Assembly: GCA_049520515.1 (NCBI GenBank)
Contig: JBEKPS010000003.1
Location: 248,001 to 312,000, forward strand
From: JAFAMS01 sp049520515
GTDB lineage: Bacteria > Vulcanimicrobiota > Vulcanimicrobiia > Vulcanimicrobiales > Vulcanimicrobiaceae
Length of the DNA stretch: 64,000 bases
Direction: 5' to 3'
Both the position numbers and the translations under genes were made by a program. Under the pieces are notes generated by a model. The model had not been told where the DNA came from. It did no database searches and saw only the letters and a program-made list of their open reading frames with translations. This document shows positions 17,072 to 25,897 of the stretch, piece by piece. Position 1 is the stretch's first letter. Each line of letters begins with the position of its first letter.

Positions 17072-17872
17072 GTGATCACCGTGGTTCGAGTCCTCAAGCG
17101 GCTTGGCATCATGCTGTTGGGGATCGTTGTGTTTACCGCGATCATCATCGGCGTGCAGTGGCTCGCCCAGCAAGCGCATGCACCGAACCTCGCTATTGCG
17201 GTCGTCATCTTCGTACTGGCCATTGCCGTTTACGCCGGATACGAACGATTCGTCGAGCGGCGCACTCCCAAAGAAGTCGCACCGAAGCGATTCGCACGGC
17301 TCACGTTTCTTGGTCTCCTTGTTGGACTTGCAATTTTCTCGATCACGATCGGGATTATCGCGCTTGCCGGCGGCTATCGAATCGCCGGGTCGTCGTGGAG
17401 CAACGCGCTCATCGTCGCCTTCATCGCAATGCTTGCGGAAGCGGCAGTCGAAGAAATCGTCTTTCGCGGATTCATTTTCCGAACGTGTCGCGATCTTTGG
17501 GGCACATGGATTGCGATCGCGATATCGGGCGTGATCTTCGGTGCGCTGCATGCGTTCAATCCGCACGCGACCGTCGTCAGCAGCATTGCGATTGCAGTCG
17601 AAGCCGGTGTACTGCTCGCGGTCGCATACGTCGTAACCGAGAGTCTGTGGTTTCCAATCGGTATTCACGCTGGTTGGAATTTCGCCGAAAGCACGATCTA
17701 CGGTACGAACCTCTCCGGTAACACCGTGCACCACTCGTTCTTTAGCTCGACGATGGCGGGGCCGGAAGTCCTCACCGGAGGCTCGTTCGGCCCTGAAGCG
17801 TCGATCGTTGCTGTTGCGGTCTGTTTGGTCGCGAGTCTCGCCCTAGGATGGTCACGCCGCCGAATCGCGTAA
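17072..17872 (+). CDS. CPBP-family intramembrane glutamic protease (CAAX/Abi type)
   Basis: This 266-residue polytopic membrane protein has the ABI/CPBP motifs: EAAVEEIVFRGFIFR (Glu127-Glu128, Arg132), FGALHAFNP (His160) and IGIHAGWNFAES. These form the active site of Rce1-like glutamic proteases. Substrates in bacteria are mostly unknown; roles in peptide maturation or bacteriocin immunity are known for relatives. The GTG start at 17072 follows a GAGG-containing stretch and precedes a hydrophobic helix. It begins 46 bp after the tRNA and is followed by an ABC importer with no obvious functional link. Confidence 0.85.
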   Translation: MITVVRVLKRLGIMLLGIVVFTAIIIGVQWLAQQAHAPNLAIAVVIFVLAIAVYAGYERFVERRTPKEVAPKRFARLTFLGLLVGLAIFSITIGIIALAGGYRIAGSSWSNALIVAFIAMLAEAAVEEIVFRGFIFRTCRDLWGTWIAIAISGVIFGALHAFNPHATVVSSIAIAVEAGVLLAVAYVVTESLWFPIGIHAGWNFAESTIYGTNLSGNTVHHSFFSSTMAGPEVLTGGSFGPEASIVAVAVCLVASLALGWSRRRIA

Positions 17873-17894
17873 CCTGACGGATGGGAGGGGACCT

Positions 17895-18878
17895 ATGCAC
17901 GACTCGCTTTCACGGCGCGCCATTCTCGCCGGAGGTGCCGCCGCACTATCGACCGCCGCGCTCACGAACCGAGCGCTCGCGGCCGACCCGCCGTTGCCCT
18001 CGACGATAACGATCGCCATTCAGCCGGGACTCGGATACGGCAACCTCCTGGTGATGAAGTATCGGAAGCTTCTCGAGAAAAAATATCCAGGAACGACCTT
18101 CGATTGGCCCATCCTCACGAACGGCGACGCGATCCGCGATGGAATTATCTCAGGAAACATCGCAATCGGTTCCGGTGGGTCTGGACCATTTCTTATCGGG
18201 TGGGATCGTGGAGTCGGCTACAAGCTGATCGGCGGCCTTAATCTGATGGATCTCTGGTTGGTGACGCGCAATCCGGCCATCAAGAGCCTCAAAGACATCA
18301 AGCCGGGCATGACGATCGGAATGCCATCGCCCGATTCGATTCAAGCCGTCGCGCTGCGCTTGGGCGCGAAGCAGCAGTTAGGCAATGCAAAGGCGTTCGA
18401 TACGAACATTATAGCGATTCAGCATCCGCTGGGACTCGTGGCCCTCAAGAACGGTCAGCTCGATGCGCATTTGAGCTCGCCGCCGTTTCAATTCGAGGAA
18501 GTCGCCGACGGCGGGCGCGTCGTGTTTCGCAGCTGGCAAGCTACGGGTCGCATGACGTTCAACTGCGTGTACACGACCGATGCATTCAACAACAAATATC
18601 CTGAGTTCGTCCGTTATTTCTCCGAGCAGCTCAATCGCGCGACCGATTACATCCGTAACAGTCCCGGCGGATATGCCGACATCTTGATGCAAGATTCCGG
18701 CGGCAAAGTCCCCGCGGCTCAATATCTCGGATGGCTGCGCGAACCCGGTCTCGAGTACTCAACGGTGCCGCACGGCTTCGTGAAGATCGCCGCGTTCATG
18801 AAAGAGATCGGCATGTTGAAGAAAGCACCGACGATTCGCGATCTCGAGCTGCCGCTGATGAACGGGGAAGGCGACTGA
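17895..18878 (+). CDS. ABC transporter substrate-binding protein (SsuA/TauA/NMT1-like)
   Basis: This 327-residue secreted binding protein starts with a twin-arginine-like signal, SRRAILAGGAAALSTAALT, followed by ALA cleavage. The mature part resembles the NMT1/SsuA group that binds sulfonates, nitrate, taurine or pyrimidine precursors (TITIAIQPGLGYGNLLVM, SLKDIKPGMTIG). The ligand cannot be assigned. A strong Shine-Dalgarno (GGGAGGGG) precedes the ATG. It is coupled by four bases to the ATPase gene, and SBP-ATPase-permease order is complete. Confidence 0.87.
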   Translation: MHDSLSRRAILAGGAAALSTAALTNRALAADPPLPSTITIAIQPGLGYGNLLVMKYRKLLEKKYPGTTFDWPILTNGDAIRDGIISGNIAIGSGGSGPFLIGWDRGVGYKLIGGLNLMDLWLVTRNPAIKSLKDIKPGMTIGMPSPDSIQAVALRLGAKQQLGNAKAFDTNIIAIQHPLGLVALKNGQLDAHLSSPPFQFEEVADGGRVVFRSWQATGRMTFNCVYTTDAFNNKYPEFVRYFSEQLNRATDYIRNSPGGYADILMQDSGGKVPAAQYLGWLREPGLEYSTVPHGFVKIAAFMKEIGMLKKAPTIRDLELPLMNGEGD

Positions 18879-19627
18879 ACGGCTCGACTGCGGTCGTCGT
18901 TGCGCGCGACGTGACGATGACGTACAGCGAATCCACGGGGAAGCGCGTCGTCGCCGTTGACGCCGTGTCGTTCGACGTCGGCCGCGGAGAGAAGTTCGTT
19001 GTTATCGGTCCATCGGGTTGCGGCAAGACGACGTTGCTCAAAGCGATCGGTGGATTCATGCGGCCGAGCGCCGGTCGTCTGACGATAGAAGGGCGTCCGA
19101 TCGCTTCGGCGGGCCCCGATCGCATGGTCGTCTTTCAAGATTTCGATCAACTCTTTCCGTGGCACACGATTCGCGGCAACGTCGCGTACGCGCTGCGAGT
19201 CGCGAAAAAGGGCGTTTCGAAAGAAGAGGCGCTCAAGCGCGCCGATTCCGTTCTCGATCTGGTCGGCATCGGTCACGCGGCCGATCGCTATCCGCATCAG
19301 CTCTCGGGCGGCATGAAGCAGCGTGCCGCAATCGCACGGGCAATCGCGCTCGAGCCGACCCTGCTCTTGCTCGACGAGCCGTTCGGCGCGCTCGATGCAA
19401 TCACGCGCACGCGCATGCAGCGCGAGCTGCTCGCGATTCACGCGCGTCTCGGCCTTTCGATCGTGTTGATCACGCATTCGATCGAGGAAGCGGCCGCGAT
19501 CGGCGATCGCGTGCTCGTATTGACTCGAGGTCCCGGACACGTCCGTGAAATCGTCGATGTCAAATCGGCGGGCGCGAATGCGGTGGAGTATCTCCATCAG
19601 CTGCTCGACGAAGGTGCAGCGGCGTGA
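18875..19627 (+). CDS. ABC transporter ATP-binding protein (SsuB/TauB-like)
   Basis: This ATPase of about 250 residues has Walker A GPSGCGKTT, Q-loop QDFDQLFPW, signature LSGGMKQR, Walker B LLLLDEPFGALD and the H-loop THSIEEA. It energises uptake with the flanking binding protein and permease. The first beta-strand of the fold (TAVVVARDVTMTY) lies upstream of the first standard start (GTG of GACGTGACGATG). The only start near the expected position is CTG 18875, overlapping the preceding TGA as CTGA. I take that as the start by inference; upstream starts would lie deep inside the binding-protein gene. Confidence 0.88.
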   Translation: MNGSTAVVVARDVTMTYSESTGKRVVAVDAVSFDVGRGEKFVVIGPSGCGKTTLLKAIGGFMRPSAGRLTIEGRPIASAGPDRMVVFQDFDQLFPWHTIRGNVAYALRVAKKGVSKEEALKRADSVLDLVGIGHAADRYPHQLSGGMKQRAAIARAIALEPTLLLLDEPFGALDAITRTRMQRELLAIHARLGLSIVLITHSIEEAAAIGDRVLVLTRGPGHVREIVDVKSAGANAVEYLHQLLDEGAAA

Positions 19628-20475
19628 GATTCCGCTGGACGAATCTGCCGCCGATCCTTCGCCGCGCCATCCTCGTCGTTGCGATTATCGTCATTTGGCA
19701 AATTTGGGTGATGGCGTTCCACGTTCCGCAGCTGCTTTTTGCGGCGCCCTCGGATGTTGCCGGTACGCTCGTCACCGACATCGCCAACGGTTCGCTCGTC
19801 GCCGCGACCGTGCACACGCTCGAGATCCTTATCATCGGCATGGCGATCGGCGGGGCGATCGGTATCTTGCTCGCGGCATTCGGAGTTCTCTCGAGTGTCG
19901 GACACGATTTACTCCGCGTGTTGACCGCGGCGTTCAACCCATTGCCCGCTGTTGCGGTGCTGCCTCTTGCCATGCTGTGGTTTGGATTGACGCCGCGCTC
20001 GATTATCTTCGTCGTTGCGCTTGCTGCAGTGTGGCCGGTTGCGCTCAATACCGAGAGCGGTTTCCGCACGATCTCGTCGACGTTGCGCATGGTCGCGCAA
20101 AATCTCGGCTTGCGCGGACCACGCCTCGTGTTCGACGTGTTGCTCCCCGGCGCGTTACCGCAGATCATTACGGGCGCGAAGACATCATGGGCCTTCGGTT
20201 GGCGTACGGTCGTTGCGGCTGAGCTCGTCTTCGGCGTCGCCGGGGCGGCGGGCGGACTCGGTTGGTATATCAGCAACGCGCGCTACTATCTTCAGACGCC
20301 CGCGATGTTTGCTGGTCTCGTCACGATTTCAGTGCTGGGCTTGCTGGTTGAAGCGGTGTTCAACGCGGTCGAAACGCGAACGGTCGTACGTTGGGGAATG
20401 TCGCTTGCGGCAGAGACGCGCGAAGAACCGGCTGCCCCTGACGAGGAAACCGTCGCAGTTCTCGTCGCTCCGTAG
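19624..20475 (+). CDS. ABC transporter permease (SsuC/TauC-like)
   Basis: This 283-residue inner-membrane protein has about six helices and the EAA-type cytoplasmic loop (MVAQNLGLRGPRLVFDVLLPGALPQIITG), typical of the BPD_transp_1 permeases that partner SsuB/TauB ATPases. It closes the three-gene importer operon. GTG start overlaps the ATPase stop (GTGA). A short charged tail follows the last helix. The substrate is unknown. Confidence 0.88.
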   Translation: MRFRWTNLPPILRRAILVVAIIVIWQIWVMAFHVPQLLFAAPSDVAGTLVTDIANGSLVAATVHTLEILIIGMAIGGAIGILLAAFGVLSSVGHDLLRVLTAAFNPLPAVAVLPLAMLWFGLTPRSIIFVVALAAVWPVALNTESGFRTISSTLRMVAQNLGLRGPRLVFDVLLPGALPQIITGAKTSWAFGWRTVVAAELVFGVAGAAGGLGWYISNARYYLQTPAMFAGLVTISVLGLLVEAVFNAVETRTVVRWGMSLAAETREEPAAPDEETVAVLVAP

Positions 20476-20541
20476 AGCCGGTACTAGGAGTCCCCCTTTC
20501 CAGGCCCGAACCCGCGTCGGTTTGGCAATGCTGGCAATTAA

Positions 20542-21330
20542 ATGAAAATCATCGTAACCGTGAAGTTGGTGCCTGACACCAACGCAGATAAACGCATCGA
20601 TCCTGGGACGAAACGTCTCGTGCGCAGCGGCGTCGAGAACGTGCTCAATCCGTTCGACGAATACGCAATCGAAGCGGCGCTGCAGCTGCGTGAAAAGCGC
20701 AACGACGGCTCGACCGTCACGATTTTTACGATGGCGCCCGAGAGCGGAAAGGAAATCGTTCGCAAAGCGCTCGCAATGGGCGCGGACGATGCGGTAATGC
20801 TGAGCGATGCGAAGCTCGAGGGCTCAGACGTTGCAGGCACCGCGCACGCGATGGCCGCGGCGTTGAAGAAAACCGGATTCGATTTGATCCTGTGCGGTAC
20901 GCAGTCGACCGACGCGACCACCGGCGAAGTCCCCGGCTTTCTTGCTGAGCTGCTCGGCGTTCCGGGATTGACGTACGTGCGGAAGCTCGATTCCGACGGA
21001 ACGACGATCAACGCGCAGCGCGAAACCGATTTGGGTTACATCGATGTTAGCGTCGCCACGCCTGCGCTCGTGTCCGTGACGAAAGCGATCAACGAGCCGC
21101 GCTATCCTTCGCTCAAAGGCATCATGGGCGCCAAGAAAAAGGAAGTCAAAGTACTCTCACTGGCCGACGTCGATTTCACGCGCGCAGCTGGGAGTGACGG
21201 CGCAAAAACGGAGCTGCTCGAGCTTGCGACGCCGCCCGCACGCCAAAAAGGCCGCGTCGTCAATGCGGCGGATGGTGCCGAGGGCGCGACTGCGATTTTC
21301 GATTTTCTCAAAGAAAAGAAACTGCTCTGA
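20542..21330 (+). CDS. etfB: Electron transfer flavoprotein beta subunit
   Basis: This 262-residue protein is the AMP-binding ETF subunit: VKLVPDTNADKRIDPGT at the N-terminus, NPFDEYAIEAALQLRE, and the ETF-beta loop CGTQSTDATTGEVPGFLAELL. The heterodimer accepts electrons from acyl-CoA and other flavin dehydrogenases and passes them to ETF-quinone oxidoreductase. It overlaps etfA by one base (TGATG). No dehydrogenase partner is adjacent, so this looks like a general housekeeping ETF. Confidence 0.95.
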   Translation: MKIIVTVKLVPDTNADKRIDPGTKRLVRSGVENVLNPFDEYAIEAALQLREKRNDGSTVTIFTMAPESGKEIVRKALAMGADDAVMLSDAKLEGSDVAGTAHAMAAALKKTGFDLILCGTQSTDATTGEVPGFLAELLGVPGLTYVRKLDSDGTTINAQRETDLGYIDVSVATPALVSVTKAINEPRYPSLKGIMGAKKKEVKVLSLADVDFTRAAGSDGAKTELLELATPPARQKGRVVNAADGAEGATAIFDFLKEKKLL

Positions 21331-22310
21331 TGCGCGATGTCATCGTTTTCATCGAACAGCGCGCGGGCGCACCGCGCCGCGTTTCATTGGAGCTCGCGAC
21401 CAAAGCGCAAGATCTCGCAACGGCACTCGGCGGCAAGACGCACGGCGTTCTCGCGGGTGCCGGCGCAGCGCAAGCCGCTGAGGCGACCAAACCGTATGGC
21501 CTAGGGACGCTGCACGTTGCCGACGGCGGCGCGACTGCGGAGTACTTGATCGATCCCTTGGTCGATGCGCTCGAAGCCGCGGCAAAGGCGGCGGGTCCGG
21601 CGTTGATTCTCGTCCCCAACACCATGATCGGCCGCGATGTCGGCAGCCGGGTCGCAGCGCGGCTCGACGCTGGAATCACTTCGGACGCGACCGACGTTAC
21701 TGTGGCAAATGGCAACGTTAGGGCGGTCTCGCCGAAGCTGGGCGGCTTGACGATTACGACCTGCGCGTTCAAGAACACGGAGTACGGCGTCGTCAGCGTG
21801 CGTCCGAACGTCTTCGCGGCGAAACCCGCGGCCTCACCGACCTCGGATGTCGAGACCTTGACGCTCGCGCCCAAGACCTACGCGATGAAGATGAGCGCCG
21901 AAGTCGAGGAAGCCTCGCCTGAGTTGGGGGTCGAGGAAGCTTCGGTCGTTGTCTCGGGTGGACGCGGTCTCGGCGGCCCCGAGCCGTTCACCACCTTGAT
22001 CAAGCCGCTCGCCGAAGCGCTTGGCGGCGCAGTTGGCGCTTCCCGGGCAGCGGTTGATGCAGGCTGGATCCCACACGCTCACCAGGTGGGACAAACCGGA
22101 AAGACGATTAGTCCTTCCTTGTATATCGCCGTCGGCATCTCGGGCGCAATCCAACACAAGGTGGGCATGCGGACGGCTGGTACTATCGTCGCGGTTAATA
22201 AAGACGCGAACGTTCCGATCGCGGATTTCGCCGACTTGCTGGTCGTCGGCGACCTGTTTCAAATTATCCCCGAGCTGACCAAGCGCGTCGAGGCTGAGAA
22301 GGTACATTGA
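21330..22310 (+). CDS. etfA: Electron transfer flavoprotein alpha subunit
   Basis: This 326-residue FAD-binding ETF subunit has the C-terminal FAD domain signature: SGGRGLGGPEPF, DAGWIPHAHQVGQTGKTISP, and VGISGAIQHKVGM. The N-terminal domain begins RDVIVFIEQRAG. Length is standard. Coupled with etfB upstream, and its stop overlaps the TTG start of the downstream TPR gene (TTGA). Confidence 0.96.
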   Translation: MRDVIVFIEQRAGAPRRVSLELATKAQDLATALGGKTHGVLAGAGAAQAAEATKPYGLGTLHVADGGATAEYLIDPLVDALEAAAKAAGPALILVPNTMIGRDVGSRVAARLDAGITSDATDVTVANGNVRAVSPKLGGLTITTCAFKNTEYGVVSVRPNVFAAKPAASPTSDVETLTLAPKTYAMKMSAEVEEASPELGVEEASVVVSGGRGLGGPEPFTTLIKPLAEALGGAVGASRAAVDAGWIPHAHQVGQTGKTISPSLYIAVGISGAIQHKVGMRTAGTIVAVNKDANVPIADFADLLVVGDLFQIIPELTKRVEAEKVH

Positions 22311-23818
22311 GATTCGTTTTTGCGTTTGTCGCCGCCGTGGCGATCGTTGCGGCGTTCATGAGCGCACCTTCTGCCGGCATAGCCGCCGGCAAAGCCTCAC
22401 CGTCGCCATCGCCGTCCGTCTCGCCGACCGCAACGCCTGAACCACCCGAAGTTGCGATCCCGCATTTACAAGCGCGACTGAAGGTCAATCCGAACGACCG
22501 TGACGCGCTCTTGCAACTGGCCGGAAACTTCTTGCAAATCAACCGGCCCGATCTGGCCGAAGCGGCCGCTCAGCGATTGCTGCAGCTCGGAACGAAAACA
22601 GGTCAGGTCTACTACATCAGCGGCTTTTCAAACTTGCAACTGAACAGAGTCCCGCAAGCGATTTCCGATCTCGAAAACGCCCAGAACCAAGAGCCGACGA
22701 ACATCAGCGTCCTATCGTCCCTGGCCGATGCGTATTCGCGCCAGAAGCGCTTCGCCGACGCCGAACGCGTCGCCAAACGTGCCTTGACGTTCAACAAGGA
22801 CGACAGAGCCGCATACGAGATGTATGGCGGCGTGCTCGAAGGCGAAGAGAAATATGACGATGCGCGCGTGCAATATGAGACCGCTGCAAAGATGGATCCA
22901 AAAGATCCGCAGCCGGTATTGCTTGAAGCGCGCTCATATCTCAAGCAAAATGCAATCGCGCTAGCCGGACCAATCTTCGATCGCGCGCTCGCGATCGATC
23001 CCAACAATATCGATGCACTCAACGGCAAAGCGCAGACCCTCGCGGCTCAGCACGACGTCAAGGGCGCGATGGCTGTTTTCGAGCGCATTCGAGTCCTGCT
23101 GCCCGGCACCGATGAAAAGGCCAGTGTTTCGGTCGACGAAGCGCGCGTGTACACCAGCGAAAAGATGAACGACTTGGCGGTGGAAACTTTCAAGAACGGG
23201 ATCGCGCAGTATCCGAGCGTACTCGGCCTCCATCTTGCCTATGGTGACTATCTTGCCAGTCAAAAAGATCTTGATGGCGCAGCCGCGGAGTGGCAGCTGG
23301 CACTCGGACCTAATCGCGACAACAAGGACGCGCTCGGGCGTATGGGTACGTACTACGCCGACAAGAAAGACTACCCGAAGGCAACAGACTATCTCAAACG
23401 CCTGTCGGAGATTTCGCCGAGCGATCCGCGCGCCTGGAGTATTCTCGGAAGCGTTTATGCGGAGCAGTCGAGTTGGAAGGACGCTCACGATGCGTTTCGC
23501 CATGCCTACGATCTGACGCACGCCCCTGATGTGCTTAAAGCCGTCGGCCAAACCGATCTCAACCTGCACAACTATAAAGAAGCGCAGCAGATCTTCGAAG
23601 CGATCGAAAAAAACGGTGGCGACTACGTCCGGCAAGATCCAAGCATCATCTATATGCTCGGCCAGTCGTACCAGAAACAAGGACTCAATCCGCAGGCCAA
23701 GAGCGCCTATCAGCGCTTCCTCGCGTACTTGAAACCCGGAACGCAAGCTTACACCGAAGTGGAAAAGATGATTCAGGACATCGGCAAACCTTCGGGGCAG
23801 AAGAAGCAACAGGGGTAA
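22307..23818 (+). CDS. Exported TPR-repeat protein
   Basis: This 503-residue protein has a hydrophobic signal segment (FVFAFVAAVAIVAAFMSAPSAGIAAG), then a Ser/Pro/Thr linker rich in SPSPSVSP, and about ten TPR-like helical repeats from residue 45 to the end (for example DRDALLQLAGNFLQINRPDLA and DPRAWSILGSVYAEQSSWKDA). It probably acts as a protein-interaction scaffold in the periplasm or cell envelope. The TTG start overlaps the etfA stop and follows AGAAGG. No enzymatic domain is seen. Confidence 0.82.
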   Translation: MRFVFAFVAAVAIVAAFMSAPSAGIAAGKASPSPSPSVSPTATPEPPEVAIPHLQARLKVNPNDRDALLQLAGNFLQINRPDLAEAAAQRLLQLGTKTGQVYYISGFSNLQLNRVPQAISDLENAQNQEPTNISVLSSLADAYSRQKRFADAERVAKRALTFNKDDRAAYEMYGGVLEGEEKYDDARVQYETAAKMDPKDPQPVLLEARSYLKQNAIALAGPIFDRALAIDPNNIDALNGKAQTLAAQHDVKGAMAVFERIRVLLPGTDEKASVSVDEARVYTSEKMNDLAVETFKNGIAQYPSVLGLHLAYGDYLASQKDLDGAAAEWQLALGPNRDNKDALGRMGTYYADKKDYPKATDYLKRLSEISPSDPRAWSILGSVYAEQSSWKDAHDAFRHAYDLTHAPDVLKAVGQTDLNLHNYKEAQQIFEAIEKNGGDYVRQDPSIIYMLGQSYQKQGLNPQAKSAYQRFLAYLKPGTQAYTEVEKMIQDIGKPSGQKKQQG

Positions 23819-23822
23819 GCAA

Positions 23823-24827
23823 CTGCTCGTCGTCGGCGATGAACGTTGCAGCGCGCATCTCGAAGGGATAGCGCATCCGGAATCACCCGCGCGATTGCTC
23901 GCGCTGCTGCGGCACCTCGAGCGAACCGGCCTCATGGCCGATCGCCGCGAAGCGCGCGATGCGACGCGTGAGGAGCTGACGCTCGTCCATCCCGGATCCT
24001 ATGTCGATCTCGTACACGACGAGATCGAGCGACTCGGCGCGTCGGTTCCGGCTGCGTATCTCTCGACCGGCGATACGATTATCGATCGGTCATCATGGGA
24101 CGTCGCGGTGCGGGCCGCCGGCGCCACGCTCACGGCGCTCGATGCAGCAATTAACGAGAATCGTGCGGCGTTCGCCGTCGTGCGTCCGCCGGGGCATCAC
24201 GCCGAGCCGCGGCGCGGAATGGGTTTCTGTCTTTTCAACAACGCCGGGATCGCGGCGCGTTCGTTCGTCGCAAAGAGCGGCGGCCGCGCGCTCGTCGTCG
24301 ATTTCGACTATCACCACGGCAACGGAACGGAAGCGCTCGTCGGAGGCGGCGTTTCATACGTCTCGACGCACGCGTCGCCGGCATATCCCGGGACCGGTTC
24401 GGGCCGCGAGAATCGTGTCGATGAAAATGGAACGCTTATCGACCTCCCACTCGGGTTGAGTTACCAGACCGAAGGCTTCGTCGCGCTGTGGCAAGAGACG
24501 CTGCGCCGTTTGTGCGCGCGCATCAAACCTGACATGCTGGTCGTGAGCGCAGGGTATGATTTTGCGGCCGGCGATCCGGTTGGCGATTTGGGTGTCGACG
24601 TCGGCGTCTCGAGTGCTCTTGGCGCATCTTTCCGAGAGATCGCCGACGAGTATTGCAACGGCCGCGCGGTGTTCGTTCTCGAAGGCGGCTACGATCTGGG
24701 ATTACTGTGTGAGGGTGTCGAGCAGACCATTCGTGGATACGACGCCGGCGCGTCGAACCTCGGACAAACTTCCCAGGAAGCGATTCCCGCGCAACAGCGC
24801 GATGCACTGGCTCGCGCACTACAATGA
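23823..24827 (+). CDS. Histone-deacetylase-like Zn amidohydrolase (AcuC / acetylpolyamine amidohydrolase family)
   Basis: The arginase/deacetylase fold is clear: RPPGHHAEPRRGMGFCLFNN (tandem His), VDFDYHHGNGTEA (Asp and His zinc ligands), SAGYDFAAGDPVGDL (Asp ligand) and LEGGYDLG (catalytic-site Tyr). Bacterial relatives remove acetyl groups from polyamines, small amines or proteins. The conserved N-terminal HLEGIAHPESPARL lies upstream of the first standard start (TTG 23895). The only plausible start is CTG 23823, seven bases after AGGGG, giving 334 residues. It lies four bases after the TPR stop, at the head of a run with an amine oxidase. Confidence 0.86.
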   Translation: MLVVGDERCSAHLEGIAHPESPARLLALLRHLERTGLMADRREARDATREELTLVHPGSYVDLVHDEIERLGASVPAAYLSTGDTIIDRSSWDVAVRAAGATLTALDAAINENRAAFAVVRPPGHHAEPRRGMGFCLFNNAGIAARSFVAKSGGRALVVDFDYHHGNGTEALVGGGVSYVSTHASPAYPGTGSGRENRVDENGTLIDLPLGLSYQTEGFVALWQETLRRLCARIKPDMLVVSAGYDFAAGDPVGDLGVDVGVSSALGASFREIADEYCNGRAVFVLEGGYDLGLLCEGVEQTIRGYDAGASNLGQTSQEAIPAQQRDALARALQ

Positions 24828-24837
24828 GCGCACCACG

Positions 24838-25281
24838 ATGAAGTATGTCTCGCTTCTCGCAAGGCTCATTGTCGGCGGCACGCTGTTGGTTGCGGGAGCC
24901 TTGAAGATCGGCCACTTCGATGCCCTGGCGAGCACGATCGCATCGTACCGCATCCCCTTTCTTGCGCCGGCCGTGATCGCGCCGATATCGGTCGCAATAC
25001 CGCTGATCGAGGTGCTGCTCGGCGCGTATCTCCTGATCGGACTTTATACGCGCCTTATCGGTCTGCTCGCGCTTTGCGAGTTGGCGATTTTCGCAGCCGC
25101 GGTCGCATCGGTTGTCATGCGCGGGATTCCAGCATCGTGCGGCTGCTTCGGTCCGGGAGATACACGACCGGCAAGTTGGATCGAGGTTGCGCGCGACGTT
25201 GGCCTCGCAGCGTTAGCCGCGTTCATCGTTTGGCGCGGCCCCGGGGTCCTCGCCCTCGATCAGCGAATGCACGAGCAATAG
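24838..25281 (+). CDS. MauE/DoxX-family membrane protein
   Basis: This 147-residue membrane protein has four predicted helices (LARLIVGGTLLVAGALKI, APAVIAPISVAIPLIEVLLG, LIGLLALCELAIFAAAVA, VGLAALAAFIVW). The SCGCFGPGD motif in the loop before the last helix is shared with MauE-like proteins, which assist disulfide-bond formation or maturation of exported dehydrogenases. It lies two bases before a TlpA-like thioredoxin, the same pairing as MauE and MauD, supporting a role in periplasmic thiol chemistry. The ATG at 24838 was chosen at the first helix. Confidence 0.8.
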   Translation: MKYVSLLARLIVGGTLLVAGALKIGHFDALASTIASYRIPFLAPAVIAPISVAIPLIEVLLGAYLLIGLYTRLIGLLALCELAIFAAAVASVVMRGIPASCGCFGPGDTRPASWIEVARDVGLAALAAFIVWRGPGVLALDQRMHEQ

Positions 25282-25282
25282 T

Positions 25283-25897
25283 ATGAGCAAAAGATCGATA
25301 ATTGCGCCGCCTGAAGTGAATCGCCGTGCGCAGCGCAACCGCCTATTCTTATATCTGACACTGGGACTCGTCGTCGTGATCATTATTGCGGTTGTCGCGT
25401 TTTACTCGCGCGTCCCACAATCGGCGACCTCCGCCCCGATTCAATCAGGCATCAAGGTCGGGCAAGTCGCGCCCGAGTTCAACGTTGCGACGACCGATGG
25501 ACCGTTCGATCTCAGAACAGCGGAGAGCGCCGGGAAACCGGTTTTTCTCGAGATCTTCGCGACGTGGTGCCCGCACTGTCAGCACGAAGTTCCGACGATT
25601 GACGCGCTCTACAAGAAATACGGCAGTCAGATTGCGTTCGTCGGCGTGTCGGGTAGCCCGTTTGGGATGGACGACCAATCGCCGTCTTCGCAATTGGACA
25701 TCATCAACTTCCAAAAGACGTTTGGCGTCGAGTATCCGATCGCGTACGATCCAACGCTCGACGTTGCCGGCAAGTATATGCTCGACGGCTATCCGTCACT
25801 TGTCGTCATCGACAAGAGCGGAAAGGTCTCATTTCTCGCGAGCGGTGAGGTCAGCGACAAGACGCTGACGACTGAACTCAACAAAGCACTCAAGTGA
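25283..25897 (+). CDS. Membrane-anchored thioredoxin-like protein (TlpA/ResA type)
   Basis: This 204-residue protein has an N-terminal anchor helix (LFLYLTLGLVVVIIIAVVAFY) and a periplasmic thioredoxin domain with the active site ATWCPHCQHEVP and a cis-Pro region GYPSLVVID. The CPHC dithiol suggests a reductant or oxidant of exported proteins, probably with the MauE-like protein just upstream. Its stop overlaps the GTG start of aceE (GTGA), although aceE is unrelated in function. Confidence 0.88.
   Translation: MSKRSIIAPPEVNRRAQRNRLFLYLTLGLVVVIIIAVVAFYSRVPQSATSAPIQSGIKVGQVAPEFNVATTDGPFDLRTAESAGKPVFLEIFATWCPHCQHEVPTIDALYKKYGSQIAFVGVSGSPFGMDDQSPSSQLDIINFQKTFGVEYPIAYDPTLDVAGKYMLDGYPSLVVIDKSGKVSFLASGEVSDKTLTTELNKALK

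Noticed and set aside
16913..17734. Minus-strand open frame of 273 codons covering part of the tRNA and CPBP gene
   Set aside because: It crosses the tRNA 3' exon and intron and is antisense to a gene with intact protease motifs; its composition is typical of a shadow frame.
24556..24837. N-terminal extension of the MauE-like protein
   Set aside because: The in-frame upstream sequence overlaps the HDAC-like gene and is not membrane-like; ATG 24838 begins the first helix.
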